DNA of 64,000 bases, taken from the NCBI GenBank assembly GCA_947652115.1, contig OX393564.1:3205364-3269363 (forward strand), given 5' to 3'. This document shows positions 45,730 to 58,207 of the stretch, piece after piece; the stretch's first letter is position 1; the number at the start of each line of letters is the position of its first letter. The stretch comes from Blastomussa wellsi. Its lineage: Eukaryota > Cnidaria > Anthozoa > Scleractinia > Plerogyridae. The position numbers and the translations under genes were made by a program. The notes beneath the pieces were generated by a model. It was not told the DNA's origin. It did not search any database and saw nothing but the letters and a program-made list of their open reading frames with translations.

Positions 45730-46010
45730 CCCCAGAGCCCGCTTTTCTTTTGGTCAGCACCGCGTAGATAGGTGATGATGTATGGGGAAATTATATAGTA
45801 TGTACATGTATCCATTATGTACCCAGCATATATGGATATATGGGATATTTAAATCGCTTTAGACTACATAACGGATTATGTGGGTTAGGGTTAGGGTAAG
45901 GTGTCATGATTGATTACATAATAATATATTGGGTACATGATAATTTCCCATACATAACGTACCTAACCAGCACCGGGTTCTTGGTGCTGACCAAAAGAAA
46001 AGTGGGATAG
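45730..46010. mobile_element. Inverted-repeat element near unit B upstream end
   Basis: CCCGCTTTTCTTTTGGTCAG at the left mirrors CTGACCAAAAGAAAAGTGGG at the right. Unit A carries only the left end (about 40158). The unit A/B homology ends inside this element. Confidence 0.6.
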
Positions 46011-46070
46011 TATCTCTGTTATAAAACCGGGGTTTAAAACTACGTCTGCGACACAGGCTAGCTAGAACGT

Positions 46071-46143
46071 AGACTGTTCACAGCTACTCTATTTTTTCCG
46101 CCGATCGAGGAAAAATACGAAAAAATAGCGGACTGTGAACAGC
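46071..46143. repeat. Short hairpin repeat upstream of the M13 gene
   Basis: GACTGTTCACAG at the left mirrors CTGTGAACAG at the right, with an inner CTATTTTTTCCG / CGAAAAAATAG pair. About 440 bases before the peptidase start codon. Confidence 0.5.
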
Positions 46144-46578
46144 CCAGCTAGAACGCGTGACAGAACGCTTGTGGCCTTCGGCGCGGCGGGTCAGTTTAGT
46201 TGTGTCACATCATTTCAATATATTTGCATCTGAAAGTGGCGGAAGCTTCCGCTTTACTCGATATTTGCATAATTTAATCCGGTACTCGGATAATGCTTTG
46301 GGTTTTAGAGGAAAAATAATTTCCGAAATCCGTAGAAAGCCGGATTACAGAGTGCCATTTTAACAAGAAGGCCAAGCAAGCAGAGAAGGTGGGATATTTC
46401 AAGTGACAGCAAAAGTCATTTCGTCGCAACATCGTATACGCATCCCGATTTCTGTCTGGCCTGACGCCGAGTGACGGCCATTTGAAAATTTTGAAAATCC
46501 TTCCTCTTCTTCGATCGCGAGGACAGGTGCTATTTTTTTAGCGTGTAACCTCAAAATTCTCAAGAAGCAAGACGCGAA

Positions 46579-49500
46579 ATGTCGTCGACGAGAGACTATA
46601 CACGCGCAGAAACCAACGACATGACAACAAATGTTCCTCTGCTCAGCGAAGACTCGTGGGAAGACGGCCACAACGAACCAGTTCTGATGAGCACAGATTC
46701 TGTAGAAAACCAGCCCAATGTTCGCTTTTCTGTCTCTTCTAACGAAGGTGGAACACGTCTCGGTTCCCCCTGTAAACTAAAGCTTACAAAGACTACTATT
46801 CTTGTGGCGATTATAGCAGTGTTGATTATAATTTGCATCGTGTTTGCCGCCTTGCTGGCACGAAACGGTAAATCGGTTTCATCTGAACCTGAACACAAAG
46901 CAGTATGTGTCAGCGAGGGCTGTATAGACGCCGCCTATCATATTTTCCATTCGATGAACCTGTCGGTCGATCCTTGCGACAATTTTTACGAATATGCATG
47001 CGGTGGATGGGCTCAGAACAACCCCATTCCGGAAAGCAAGTCGTTTTGGGGAGTTTATTCAGTTTTGGAGGAGAAAAATGAACGGATTGTACGGCAGTTA
47101 TTAACTAGCGCCACAACTAAGTCTGAAAGTATAAAGAAAGCGAAGACTTTTTACGGTGCTTGCATGAACTTGACAGCCATCAACAGAAAAGGAGCACAAC
47201 CACTGCTCGATATGATAAAAAGCGTTGGAGGATGGAACGTAACCAAGGGTTGGGACCAATCGAAATTTGATTTCGATAAAACACTGCAGGCAGTGCATAA
47301 GTATTCAGTTTCGGCGTTCTTCGGCACAGATGTCGACGCAGATGATAAAGATTCTTCCAAAAATATCATCAAGGTAATTTATTCTGTCAATGCCCGCGCG
47401 GTTTGCTTTGGTCAGTATGCCCGTAGCAGAAAGGAAGACGCGTCCTGACCGCGGTCTAAACGCGCGGGCTGAAGATCGCCGCCTCATCAAAATTTACGTT
47501 TCTTGTTTTGTAGATCGATCAAGGGGGACTAACACTTTCAAGGATTTATTATCTTAAGAATATGTCTGACCCGGTAAGTTGTGTTATAAACACTGCCTCC
47601 TCCGATCCATCGGCTTTTCTCTTTTAGCAAGAAAATGTTGGGAGACTGGGATTTAGCATGAAAATGTGAGCGGGAGCTGGAAGCCAGCGAACAGCGCGAG
47701 CGCGGGGAGCGATGGGAAGGGAAAATCTTTCCCATTTCCTATCCCCTCCCCGCTAAGGGTGGCGAGTTTACGCCAAGCGGGGGGAGGGGGGTGGGATGTT
47801 CTTTAAAGAAGCGTACAAAATCTCTTTTCAAGAGTAACGACTAAAAAAATCAACCCTACGGATTTCATTTTACAAAGGACGCGGCAAATATTGAGGGGTT
47901 CGATTCAGATTCGTGTCCTGCCATCCTTTGTTAGGGGGCAGGGATAGAACATCCCAAAGAAGAGTTAGAGAAAACCAAATATCATTCTGAAAGATTATCG
48001 TTAACATCGTCATCGTCATCGCCATCATCATCATTATCTTTATTATTCGTAATGTTGGTCTGTGTTGAACTGTTTACGTCAATGGCTTCTGTTTACAGAA
48101 ACTTTTTTTTAACTTACACTCTGTTTACTCTGACACTCTGTTTACAGAAACTTGTAGCTTACTTGAAGTATATGACAACTGTTGGTGTTTTGCTGGGAGG
48201 AAACGAGAACGAAACAAGATCGCAGATGCGGCAAGTATTGGACTTGGAGATGAAACTGGCAAAGGTTTGTTGTATGGCTTTTTGAAGCAAAATGAATACA
48301 GCTACTCAAATTTCAGGTTATTTAATTTTATAAAATAAAGGAGTACCAGCTAAAAAAATGTTAAATTAAAGGGAGTCCTGGAGTGCTTTCGACAACAGGT
48401 ACAGTGAAATTTTTTAACAAAAAAAACAGTGGTATGGGGCAAGTGTGTGTCATATCTCTGAAAACTTTTCAGTGGAAAAGACAGTTCCATTTCACCATTT
48501 GCTACCGCTACAGCCAGCACAAACTTCATCAACGAACATGGTCACCATGTTCGTCGTCATTCTGGTAAAATGAGGAACGAGGAATATCTCTGAATATCTC
48601 TCTACTTGTTTAAAAACTTTTCCAGTGGGAAGGATCGCTCCATTTGATTTTTAACTGATAGAAAGTGTTTCTGGGTTTTTTGCGACCCCACACTCAACGC
48701 ATTGGTAGGCTTTTCACGTGGTGAAAGAGACCATTGGATATTTTAACGGAAGTGCATGTAATCAGTGATTTTGTATGAATACGTTTCGTCTTCAGTGCAA
48801 TGTAAAAGGTTTCTTTTTTTATCTATTAGATTTCTGTGCCTCACGAGAACCGAAGCCAAATCGACGAGATGTACAGCAAAACAAACATCATGAAACTTCA
48901 GAAGCTTTGTAACAAGGTAAGAGAATTTCCAGGTAAACGAGATTTGAAGCGAAGAAATCTGTTTAGATCATGTCTCTGATTGGTTATTTCTTTCGCGCGA
49001 AAATCGTATCCAAGCAACAACCAAGTTCTTTCGTTGAGGCCTCATGGGCCACTTTGCGCGAAGAAGTTAGGTGAAGGCGTCTTTAGCGCGGGAAGCAATT
49101 GAGCTCGCGAAGTACTGGGGCTTTACCGTTGATACCCCTTACTGCACTTTGACGAGACAGTCGTGGGAACAAGTCCCGCTTTTGGCAAATCTTCGTTGAG
49201 GCACTCAAGGAGTTTATTTCCATCCAATCAAAAACTAGCGCGAGAGTTCGTGAATACACCGTAAGCAATCACGTTCGACGAGCAAATACGTCACGCTGCT
49301 TAGTAACCTGCGATCATGCCCTCCCTCCCTACTTATCATCTCGGTGAAGGAGGGCATGATACATTTGCTTGTCGGATCTCATGTAAAAAAGCCAGATTTT
49401 GGCTTTTTATCTGATTGGTCGAGAGACAATGCTTATGACGTGCTTGTGTTCTTTTTGGCTGTCTTGTTTGAATGAAGCTTCCGGTCGAGACACAGGGAGG

Positions 49501-52500
49501 AGGAGTTCGAACGATTGTAATGATTTAGCTGAAACTCTGACAGAAAAACCTCTTAAAAAATTCGCCTGATCGCGGGTTAGCTGCTTAGCAAGTTCAGGGA
49601 CGAACACCATGCGCTCAGTCCCGTCCCGGAAGCGAGATTTTCTCCGCCAACACTGCGGAAAAACCAGAAAATGTGAACACTTTGATTTATACCAGAGGTG
49701 GATTATTTTATTTGCCTCTCAATTTTCGCCCTTCATAATTTTGCTTCCAATTTCTGCTACAAGCTCGTAAGTTCGCACGTTGGACTACAATCATGCCATC
49801 TATGTATCATGGCCTCCCTTGCTGACGATGGCCACCTCAAGAAAACCTTTTTCTAACTTTATTTAAACACGGAGAATCATCAGTTAAGCTAAACAAAACT
49901 CGAGAAATCGTGACGTCATGCGCGTGCGCGCTACGTTTTTCCGCGGTCTCCCTCCGTCTCGTCCCCAGGTTTTGCTTCTTGGTCGTGCAGGGTGCGCTTT
50001 GCGGTTTGGGATTGATTTGGCGCTGTTCAAGTGACGTTGTGGGTCTCCCTAACCATCGATCCCCGCGCTCCCTGTTTTACGCCTTTCTGCCTAACCGACT
50101 GGTGCCTGGGGACTAGGCTGGGATTTTCCAATCAAGTGGCACCTGTTCCTCGACTGAAGATTGAAATCATGGAGTGTGAAGTGAACAAGTGGTTCCTTGA
50201 ATCTGGCAGCAATGCATGTATTTTCATTCTTTTCAGATCAATTGGCTGAATTTTTTCAAAAACCGGTTTAAAGATATGCAGCCGAAAACTGAAATTGGAG
50301 ACAAGGAAGAGGTTGTGGTGTATGCTACGCGTTATCTCGCCGCCCTTTCGCCCGTCTTAACGAAAGCACCAAAAACGTAAGGAATGATTTTTGTACATTT
50401 TGAAGGTTGGGCTTGGAAATATATTGAACCTTGAAGCAAAAAGAAATGTAAAGGGCAAAAAATATCATCCGAGCACACATCCACTCTCCTTTCTTCTTTA
50501 GAAGCAAGATCGGTTCTCGACAGTCATGACAATGACATTGACATAGCACGATTTTGACGTGTCATAACGTGACACTATAAGACGTGACGTGACATGATAT
50601 AGATGACGTGACATGGCACGGCTTTACTTATGTTGAGTTGTATTCAGTTGACTTCCATTCCCTGGTAAGTTCCACAGCACAGCTTAAGCATGCTTAGCTA
50701 AAGCTTCGAGAAATGCTTCGTTTACAAATATTACTGCAGACCTTCTTAAATTATCCGTCGAAATAGCGTGGCGGAAAGTTGAAAGACATTCATTCAAATA
50801 AATATCACAAACTTTTCAGGGTACTTAACAACTACATGGTGTGGCGAGTTGTCGCGAGCCTAGCGCCATCACTATCGGAAGAATTCCGTGATGCTAATGA
50901 AGATCTTGTCAAAGTTCTTACTGGCTCAAAGAGGTCGGAAGATTTGTGGAAGCGCTGTATGGGAGAAACTGACGAGGCAATAGGAATGGCTCTGGGGTCT
51001 CTGTTTATTGAAAAGGCCTTTGAGGGAAGCAGTAAACAGCAGGTACGCATGCCCAGCCTGAGATCGTGTCCTCTTCGCAGACGTCATTCTCGTCCCCAGA
51101 GGCCGCGATCCTTTTGGTCAGCACCAAGAACCACGACCTCTGGCCGCCTGCAAAACCGGAAGTCCGTGATTCACGGACTCATTGTTGAATCTGACAAATT
51201 TGATTGGCAGAAAACTACAGATCGAGTACTTTGAGCATGCTCATAAGTTGGGGGCGGCCAGAGGTCTTCCAGAGGTCTCGATTCTTATTGCGGACCAAAA
51301 GGATCGCGGCCTCTGGGGACGAGAATGCGCAGACTTCTTTTGACTCGTCACGCAATCTTCCTATGGACAATCTTATTGCGTGACAAGCCAAAAGAACGAC
51401 TGCGTAGGAGGATATCCCTACTGATCACACCGGGGAAGTAATTTTTTTTTTCTCCTGTACAAAAAAGAAGCCTGATTGCATGTTAACGTATGCGCAGCTA
51501 AACGGTCCCCGCGCGTTTTCAGGACCGTTTTGTGATCGACTGTGCAGGATTCCCTTCATTATATGGGAAGTATTTCACCACCTAGGAACGATCCCAGAAC
51601 CTTTGGCCTGTTAGCGTCCCTCTCGCTACACTACACCACCCGTTTATCCACCAAACCGCCGAAAGGTGCCTTTCCGGATTTAACTGTCATATTATATATC
51701 AGTCATTGATGATCCTACCCCTAACCTAAACCGGCGTGAATCTAACTTAGGTCCAATAATCGTCTTATCTAGGCCTTACTCTGATAATCAGAGAAGAGTT
51801 TCAACCTAGTCCAGTCGTATATAGTAGACCAGACAATACATTGTCCTTATCGATGATAGAGCACTGGAAATGAGGTGATGCAAAGGGAAACACACGCTAG
51901 AGGCCTGGGCATGACGCTCTGTTAAGGCACTTTATTAAACCCCATTATCCAGTGTGACAGTGTTCCAAATGGTCTCTAGGCAACCGACATGATTGACGAG
52001 ATCCGTGCATCGTTTAAAAAAGGTTTACCGTATCTTGAATGGATGGACGACAAGACACGTCTGGCAGCGGAGGACAAGGTAATATTTAAAAAAACACTTG
52101 CTTCGACAACGACGCGAGAACAACTTTGAAAAACTTAGACTCGCGAGTCCCTCGTTGGTGGGTGGCACGAAGTTATGTTGTTAAACTTTTTGCTTTGAAT
52201 TAATCTCTATGTAACTCCCATCGCCCCCCCCCCCCCTTACCCCCACCCCCTGCTATCGGGCAGTCGTCCGGGCTAGAGTTCTGACTTGGACACTGCGTTG
52301 TGGTGTTGAGCAAGACACTTAACTCTCGTGACACTTCTCTTAGCCCAGGAGTACAACTGTGTACCGGCGAATTTAATGCTGGGGGTAACCCCTTCGATGG
52401 ACTAGCATCCCTTCCATGGCAGAACATTAATCCTCCAAGCGCTTAACAAAATATTAAATAAAAGTTTTAAAACGATCGAACGGTAAAATATTAAAAATAT

Positions 52501-55500
52501 TAAAATGTTAATATCCTAATATAAAAGGAAACCATACCACTAACATAATTGTCCCTAATTTAGGCGGACGCTGTCGTAGGCATGATTGGATTTCCAGAAT
52601 ATATTAAAGATCCACAAAAACTGAAGGAAAAGTATGATGGGGTTAGTATAATAGTTGTCCAAATATTATCCTTGCAATCGTGTTAAACAAGCTAGGAGAT
52701 TTCAAACAGCGTGCTTACATTTTCAAACTCTTTGTGGCCATTATGGTTTCACTGGAAAGAAGTAGCAACCCGCCCGATATATGCTGAATACTTAGACAAG
52801 TTGCAAAAAAGGAAACTCGCAAAACTGGACTTAAGGCATTTTGATTAATTGTACATTCATGTTAGTTGTATGAGTAATTTTATCCATATTTTAACATCGT
52901 TTCATATTGTGACTATTTTTTACACGACCCCACAAGCTTTAGCTTTAAATTTTATCGTGTTTAAATAAAGGATATGATGATGATGATGATGATGATGATG
53001 ATAAATTCTGCCGTAACTATTTTTTTTCTTTCAGCTAAATTTTAAACCGATGGATTACTTCCAGAACAAAAGGAACTCAGATGACTTCCACCAGTTGAAA
53101 ACTCTAAAAAGACTTCGAGAACCTGTAGATAAACATAAGTATGGCCATTAGAAAAGAGCATGTCTGAAATAACTGATAAGATATGGGATTAACTGCTTGT
53201 CGCGGATTGGTTGACAAGTTTGGAAAACCATTTTAAAGCTGCCAATAACTGTCAACGTGCGGTTGCTGGCTCGTTGATTGGCTGAGCATTTGTAAAACCA
53301 ATTAGCAAACGAATAAGATGTTTTCAAAAAAAATCAGACATTGTCAACGTTCCCCGAGAAAGTTCTCCCAACGGAAGTCGAGCTTGCGACTTTCCGCATA
53401 CCGGTCGGGCGCTTTAACCCGCGATCGCGATCGTTTGCGCGAACGGCAGCGCAAACCTCAAAACATCACGTAACCTACGCTCTGCCGTCACGTTTGCCGT
53501 TTGCGGTTCACGTTTCAACTGCAGACCTCTCCCAGCGGTAAGTGAAATACGGTAACGTATTTCTGCCACTTCAACGGGACAAACTCGCGTTTTAGACTAA
53601 ACATGAGGCTTTTTTGTATGCGTATACTACTTGAATGTAAGAGTTTAGTATTCAACGGCTGAATGCCGGTTTTCTAGTTTTGGGTGTTTTTTATTGAAGT
53701 TGTCGGAGTGAATGAAAAAACAATAATGGCACTACTGAAGTTACACACTCACTTTACACTGTTTACACAAAGAGTCGGCTGCAACATTAGTACAACTGTC
53801 ACGTTTTGATTTTATTAGTAGTATTTAAAGTCAATGTCGCTTTCTTTTCTAGCAAATGACTCCTTTTAGGTGGCATTCGCCGGTTTGCCGTTTGCCAGCA
53901 AGTTTTCAGGCATGCCACTGAAATAGAGAAAACAAATATCTCAACGTGTGCTACAACAGTTAACCTATTGCTATGAGGTCTTGTATCTTTCACGCCCTGT
54001 TTGCATTATAGCCAAGTCTTATCTTTGCCGCCTGCTCTTTTCCAGGTGGTATATGACTCCTTCGACGGTCAATGCTTATTACAATCCATCAAGGAACCAG
54101 ATCGGTACGTTTGCCATTTCTGAATTTTTTCTCTATGGTTAGCGTCTTAGCAAAAGTGCTCTTATACTCTTTGCCAGACGCATTTCGTCTCGCAATTCCT
54201 TTAGAGGGTGGTACAGTCAAACTGGAGACAAACTGATCGAACCCGATCACGTTATATGTCACTGAAAAGGTCTGAAAACGAACATTGAGTGTCACTGTTT
54301 CAATTTGAATATCTTGGAGAGGTTTTTGAGTGTTTATAAAACATCTTTGTGTTTCTTTTTAGTTTTCCCGGCGGGTATTTTGCAAGCTCCGTATTACAAC
54401 AAGAAATTCCCAAAGTAAGTTTGTATTTCTGTGTCGTATCTAGCAATCAAAATCCAGTATTTCTTTGATATTTTACTTTTATTTACCGTTTTTTGGCTAA
54501 AATACATTCACTTATCCTTGCTTTTTAATGTGCCGCCAGAGTCGTCAACTTTGGAGGAATTGGTTCTGTGGTGGGACACGAGCTTTCTCATGGCTTTGAC
54601 AATTCGGGTAAATATGACATACCTCGTGTAGAGCGTTTCACTCACGTGACCAAAAAAACAAATCGAAAACCATTAAGTGGACAGAGTCAAGAAACTATAG
54701 AAGATAAATAAAGAAAACACTTCTCCAAGTTTCAGGTGCGTGCGTTATTTCAAACTTGCAGTAAGGGGCCGCCGTATTGGTGTACCTCCGGAGATAGTGT
54801 AAACATCTGGACTTTGGTTATCTAGGCCACTGGTTACCTGTTCTGAACAAACAAATATTCATAACATTTTTCCTAATACTTAAAGTTCTCAATAGCTAAA
54901 ACTCGCGAGATAAGCATGTGTTTTTCGACAAACATGATCGAAACTTCATGTCACGCACCGCCATGACTCTGAAATTCAAATTGCGCTGGTTTCTAAACGA
55001 AGGACGCTGTTGAGCTGAAAAATCTGAAAAGTTGTAGGCTGATATAAATTTACCGTTACACCTCTTAGGGCCTGATTACATGGACCGGGCTGGCCCGGTT
55101 AGCCGGGCTTGTTTCAGTGTCCGAGATCTCGGTACGTCTGTTAAACGCAACAAAAATCAACTTCGCGATTACATGACAACCGAGCCAGCCCGGTTAGCCG
55201 ACAAAGAAACCCATCCCGGCAAACCGGGCCAGCCCGGCTCATATAATCAGGCCCTTATTCCTGATGAGTATAAAAAGTTTGGCGGCCCTTTGGTTTTGAA
55301 TTTTAGAATTTGATGACGTCACGTGAAAAACGCACTTTAAACATTCTCGTCCCCAGAGGCCGCGATCCTTTTGGTCAGCACCAAGAATCACGACCTCTGG
55401 CCGTCTCTAAAACCGGAAGTCCGCGAATCACAGACTGATTGTCGAATCTGACAATTCTGATTGGCTGAAAACTACAGAACGAGTACTCTGCGCATGCTCA

Positions 55501-58173
55501 CAAGCTGGGGGTTGCCAGAGGTCTCGATTCATTGGTGCTGACCAAAAGGATCGCGGCCTCTGGGGACGAGAATGCTCTTTTCAGAAACTGATGAATACCA
55601 ATTTCAATCAGCTACGGTGGGCACAAAGTGACCCCAAAACCCTCGCCTTCATTCATCTTTTTGGCTTTTGATACGAGCTACCTGAAATTTTGCATAGATA
55701 TGGAACTCATCAATGTTTTGGCAGGAAAATGATTTGAGTTGGCGCCAATTTTTTTAATTAATATGGAACATTTATGACAGTTTCTGAAAGAACTTGTCAC
55801 AAAGATCCTGAAACTGAAAAAAGTTCTGAAATATGTTAATCTACTCAAAAGTTATCACTAATTGAAGTTTGAATTTTCCGCCATTTTGTTACTAAAAATA
55901 GCTCAAATTGGCGGAAATTTCAAACTTCAATGTTCCATAACTTTGATGAATGTCAGTCCTCAGTGTTATCTCATTGTGGTCGAATTAAATATATATTTTT
56001 GGCTGCAGGTCGAATGTTTGATAAATACGGAAATTACGGAGTGATGTGGTGGACTAACAGATCTGTGGAGCAATACAAGTCGAGAAGTGATTGTATGGTT
56101 GAACAATATTCAAAGTTCTCTTACTTTAATAAACATGTGAGTAAATTGGAGCATTGCAGTACTAGCTGTAAATCGAGTTTGGTCAACTGAGTTGAAATTC
56201 ACCTCTCCGTCAGCTTCAGAAAGGATCAGGGTCCCAAGAAGCTCTGGAACTCTAATTGTTTTGTTGTGGAGCCAGGAGGTCCATTGTTTTTGTTTCTCCG
56301 ATGCCTAAAATTATTTTGCTGTAGGAATGGAGCTCTCAAAACGTTTGCCACTTAACCCGGAGCCCTATTTGGGGGGAGGGGAGGGTTAGAGCGTAGTTTG
56401 GTGGTCCTAGAGCCTGGATTGAGCCGGAAACCATGTTTGATAACTGTCGTGTAAAATCAACATGCAGTAGAGATAAGAATATTGGTCTAAACTGTGAAAG
56501 ATGGTCGTGCATTGCCTTTTCAAAATACAGTATGTTTGACTGATCTTCATTTCCGCCTTGTGATAATTTATTGAACAGGTGAACGGGAAAATAACCCTGG
56601 GAGAAAACATAGCCGACAATGGAGGTTTGAAGGCTGCTTACAATGTAAGTTTTAACTTTGAATTCGAGCATAGTTCCGCCACGGGAGTAATTGTATAAAT
56701 TAGCCGTAGTGCGAGCCAATTTTGAGCTCTATAGCGGAGCTCTGTGGAGCACCATACTTATGACCCACTTATAGAGACCGATACTCACACTCATAGAGAC
56801 CCGTGCATTCCGTTTGTCATGGTTAGCGGAGTGGCTCGCGGAGTGGCGTACGACCGACAGCGACGTCACCATAAGATATCCGCTGACGAGTATCGTGTGG
56901 GAATAATTCGGCCTCAGGGATGTTATGATCAATTGACAGCTGTCAAAAGAAGGTATCCGCTGGCCGGTATCACATGGCCATATGGCGGGCTGAGGTTTAG
57001 AACTCATCGAGCTCCAGTGTTTTTTTTTTAAGTTGACTGCTGATCAGGTTGGACAGAGATTATTTTCACAAAGAATTTTAAAAGAACCTCACCACCAAAG
57101 GAATGATTTGGGAGCTCTGCTTTTAGGCTTGGCTAAATCTATTTATTTCGACCTTATATGTAATGACTGACATGGTTTACATATTCATTTAGCAAATTCA
57201 CAAAGTTTGAGCGTGGAGACTCGCCGACTCTGGCAGAATTTTGTCTAACAGAATACTTTCTTAAACTCCCAACTGGAGTAAACATCACTTGTATCTCTTT
57301 TTGGTTTGCGTTACTACATTTAGTTATGCTATTGGCTTGAAATACTCGCGCCACTTTCCGTAACACCAAAACCATATTTTCCCGCGTTTCTTGTCGGGTT
57401 TCCCAGCTACATGCGTTTGCTTTGAAATTTTGATTGGTTCACTGGATTGTCTATTTCCTTTGTGATCGGCCAGACTGAAAATGGCTAAAATAGGTTGCCA
57501 TTCTAGACATTCTACGCCAGAAGAAACCGAGTACAAGTCCTTTTCCGTTTCTCCCTAGCGATCAATGAAAACTCTGTGCTAATTTCCTCGACTAATGTGA
57601 ATTTGAAACGGTTGTCTGAGGCCGGAAGCTCGAGGGTGTTTTTGAATTTTGTAGTGAAAGTCAGTAGTGACAGGACGGTAGCCTCGCAGCTCCTTGTATA
57701 ACCTCTAAATTTCAGTGGCTGGGATCGTGTTGCAGCCTTATTGTTTGGGCTAGGGTCCATTGTTTGTGCTGTTTGTCCTTTTGTCTCACCTGAAGGGTGG
57801 TCCCCAATCAGGTGAGACTTTGTAAGAGCTGCGAGGTGACCCTGACTGGAGCCGGAATTTGCCGTCTTGTTAAAAACTAACCAATCAGTTCAATTTGTTT
57901 GTGTTGATATTGACCCGGTAGTGTTTTCTCTCTTCCAAGGCCTACAAAGAATGGGAGAAGAAAAATGGACCCGAACCTCCACTTCCACTGCTAAATATAA
58001 CTGCCGATCAAACATTCTTCGTGGCCTTTGCACAGGTATATTTTTCTATATTTTGAGTGGAAGCATATGAAATAATTCATATATGAACTGCAGATGTAGA
58101 TGAAAGTGAAGAATGATCATCGAAGTGGATTTCCAATTTAAGCAACTGGAAAGAAGAAGCCTGGAAAAAATCA

Positions 58174-58207
<34 letters not shown>

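Larger units (their letters stand above)
41657..45840. repeat. Tandem duplication unit B
   Basis: Partner of 34500-40263. It lacks the 90-bp hairpin, the full SINE at intron 3 and the intron 1 SINE, and keeps only a remnant of the intron 4 SINE. Confidence 0.9.

Noticed and set aside
48052..48285. 77-codon frame overlapping M13 exon 3
   Set aside because: Only the part from 48148 is exon; the start methionine lies in the intron.
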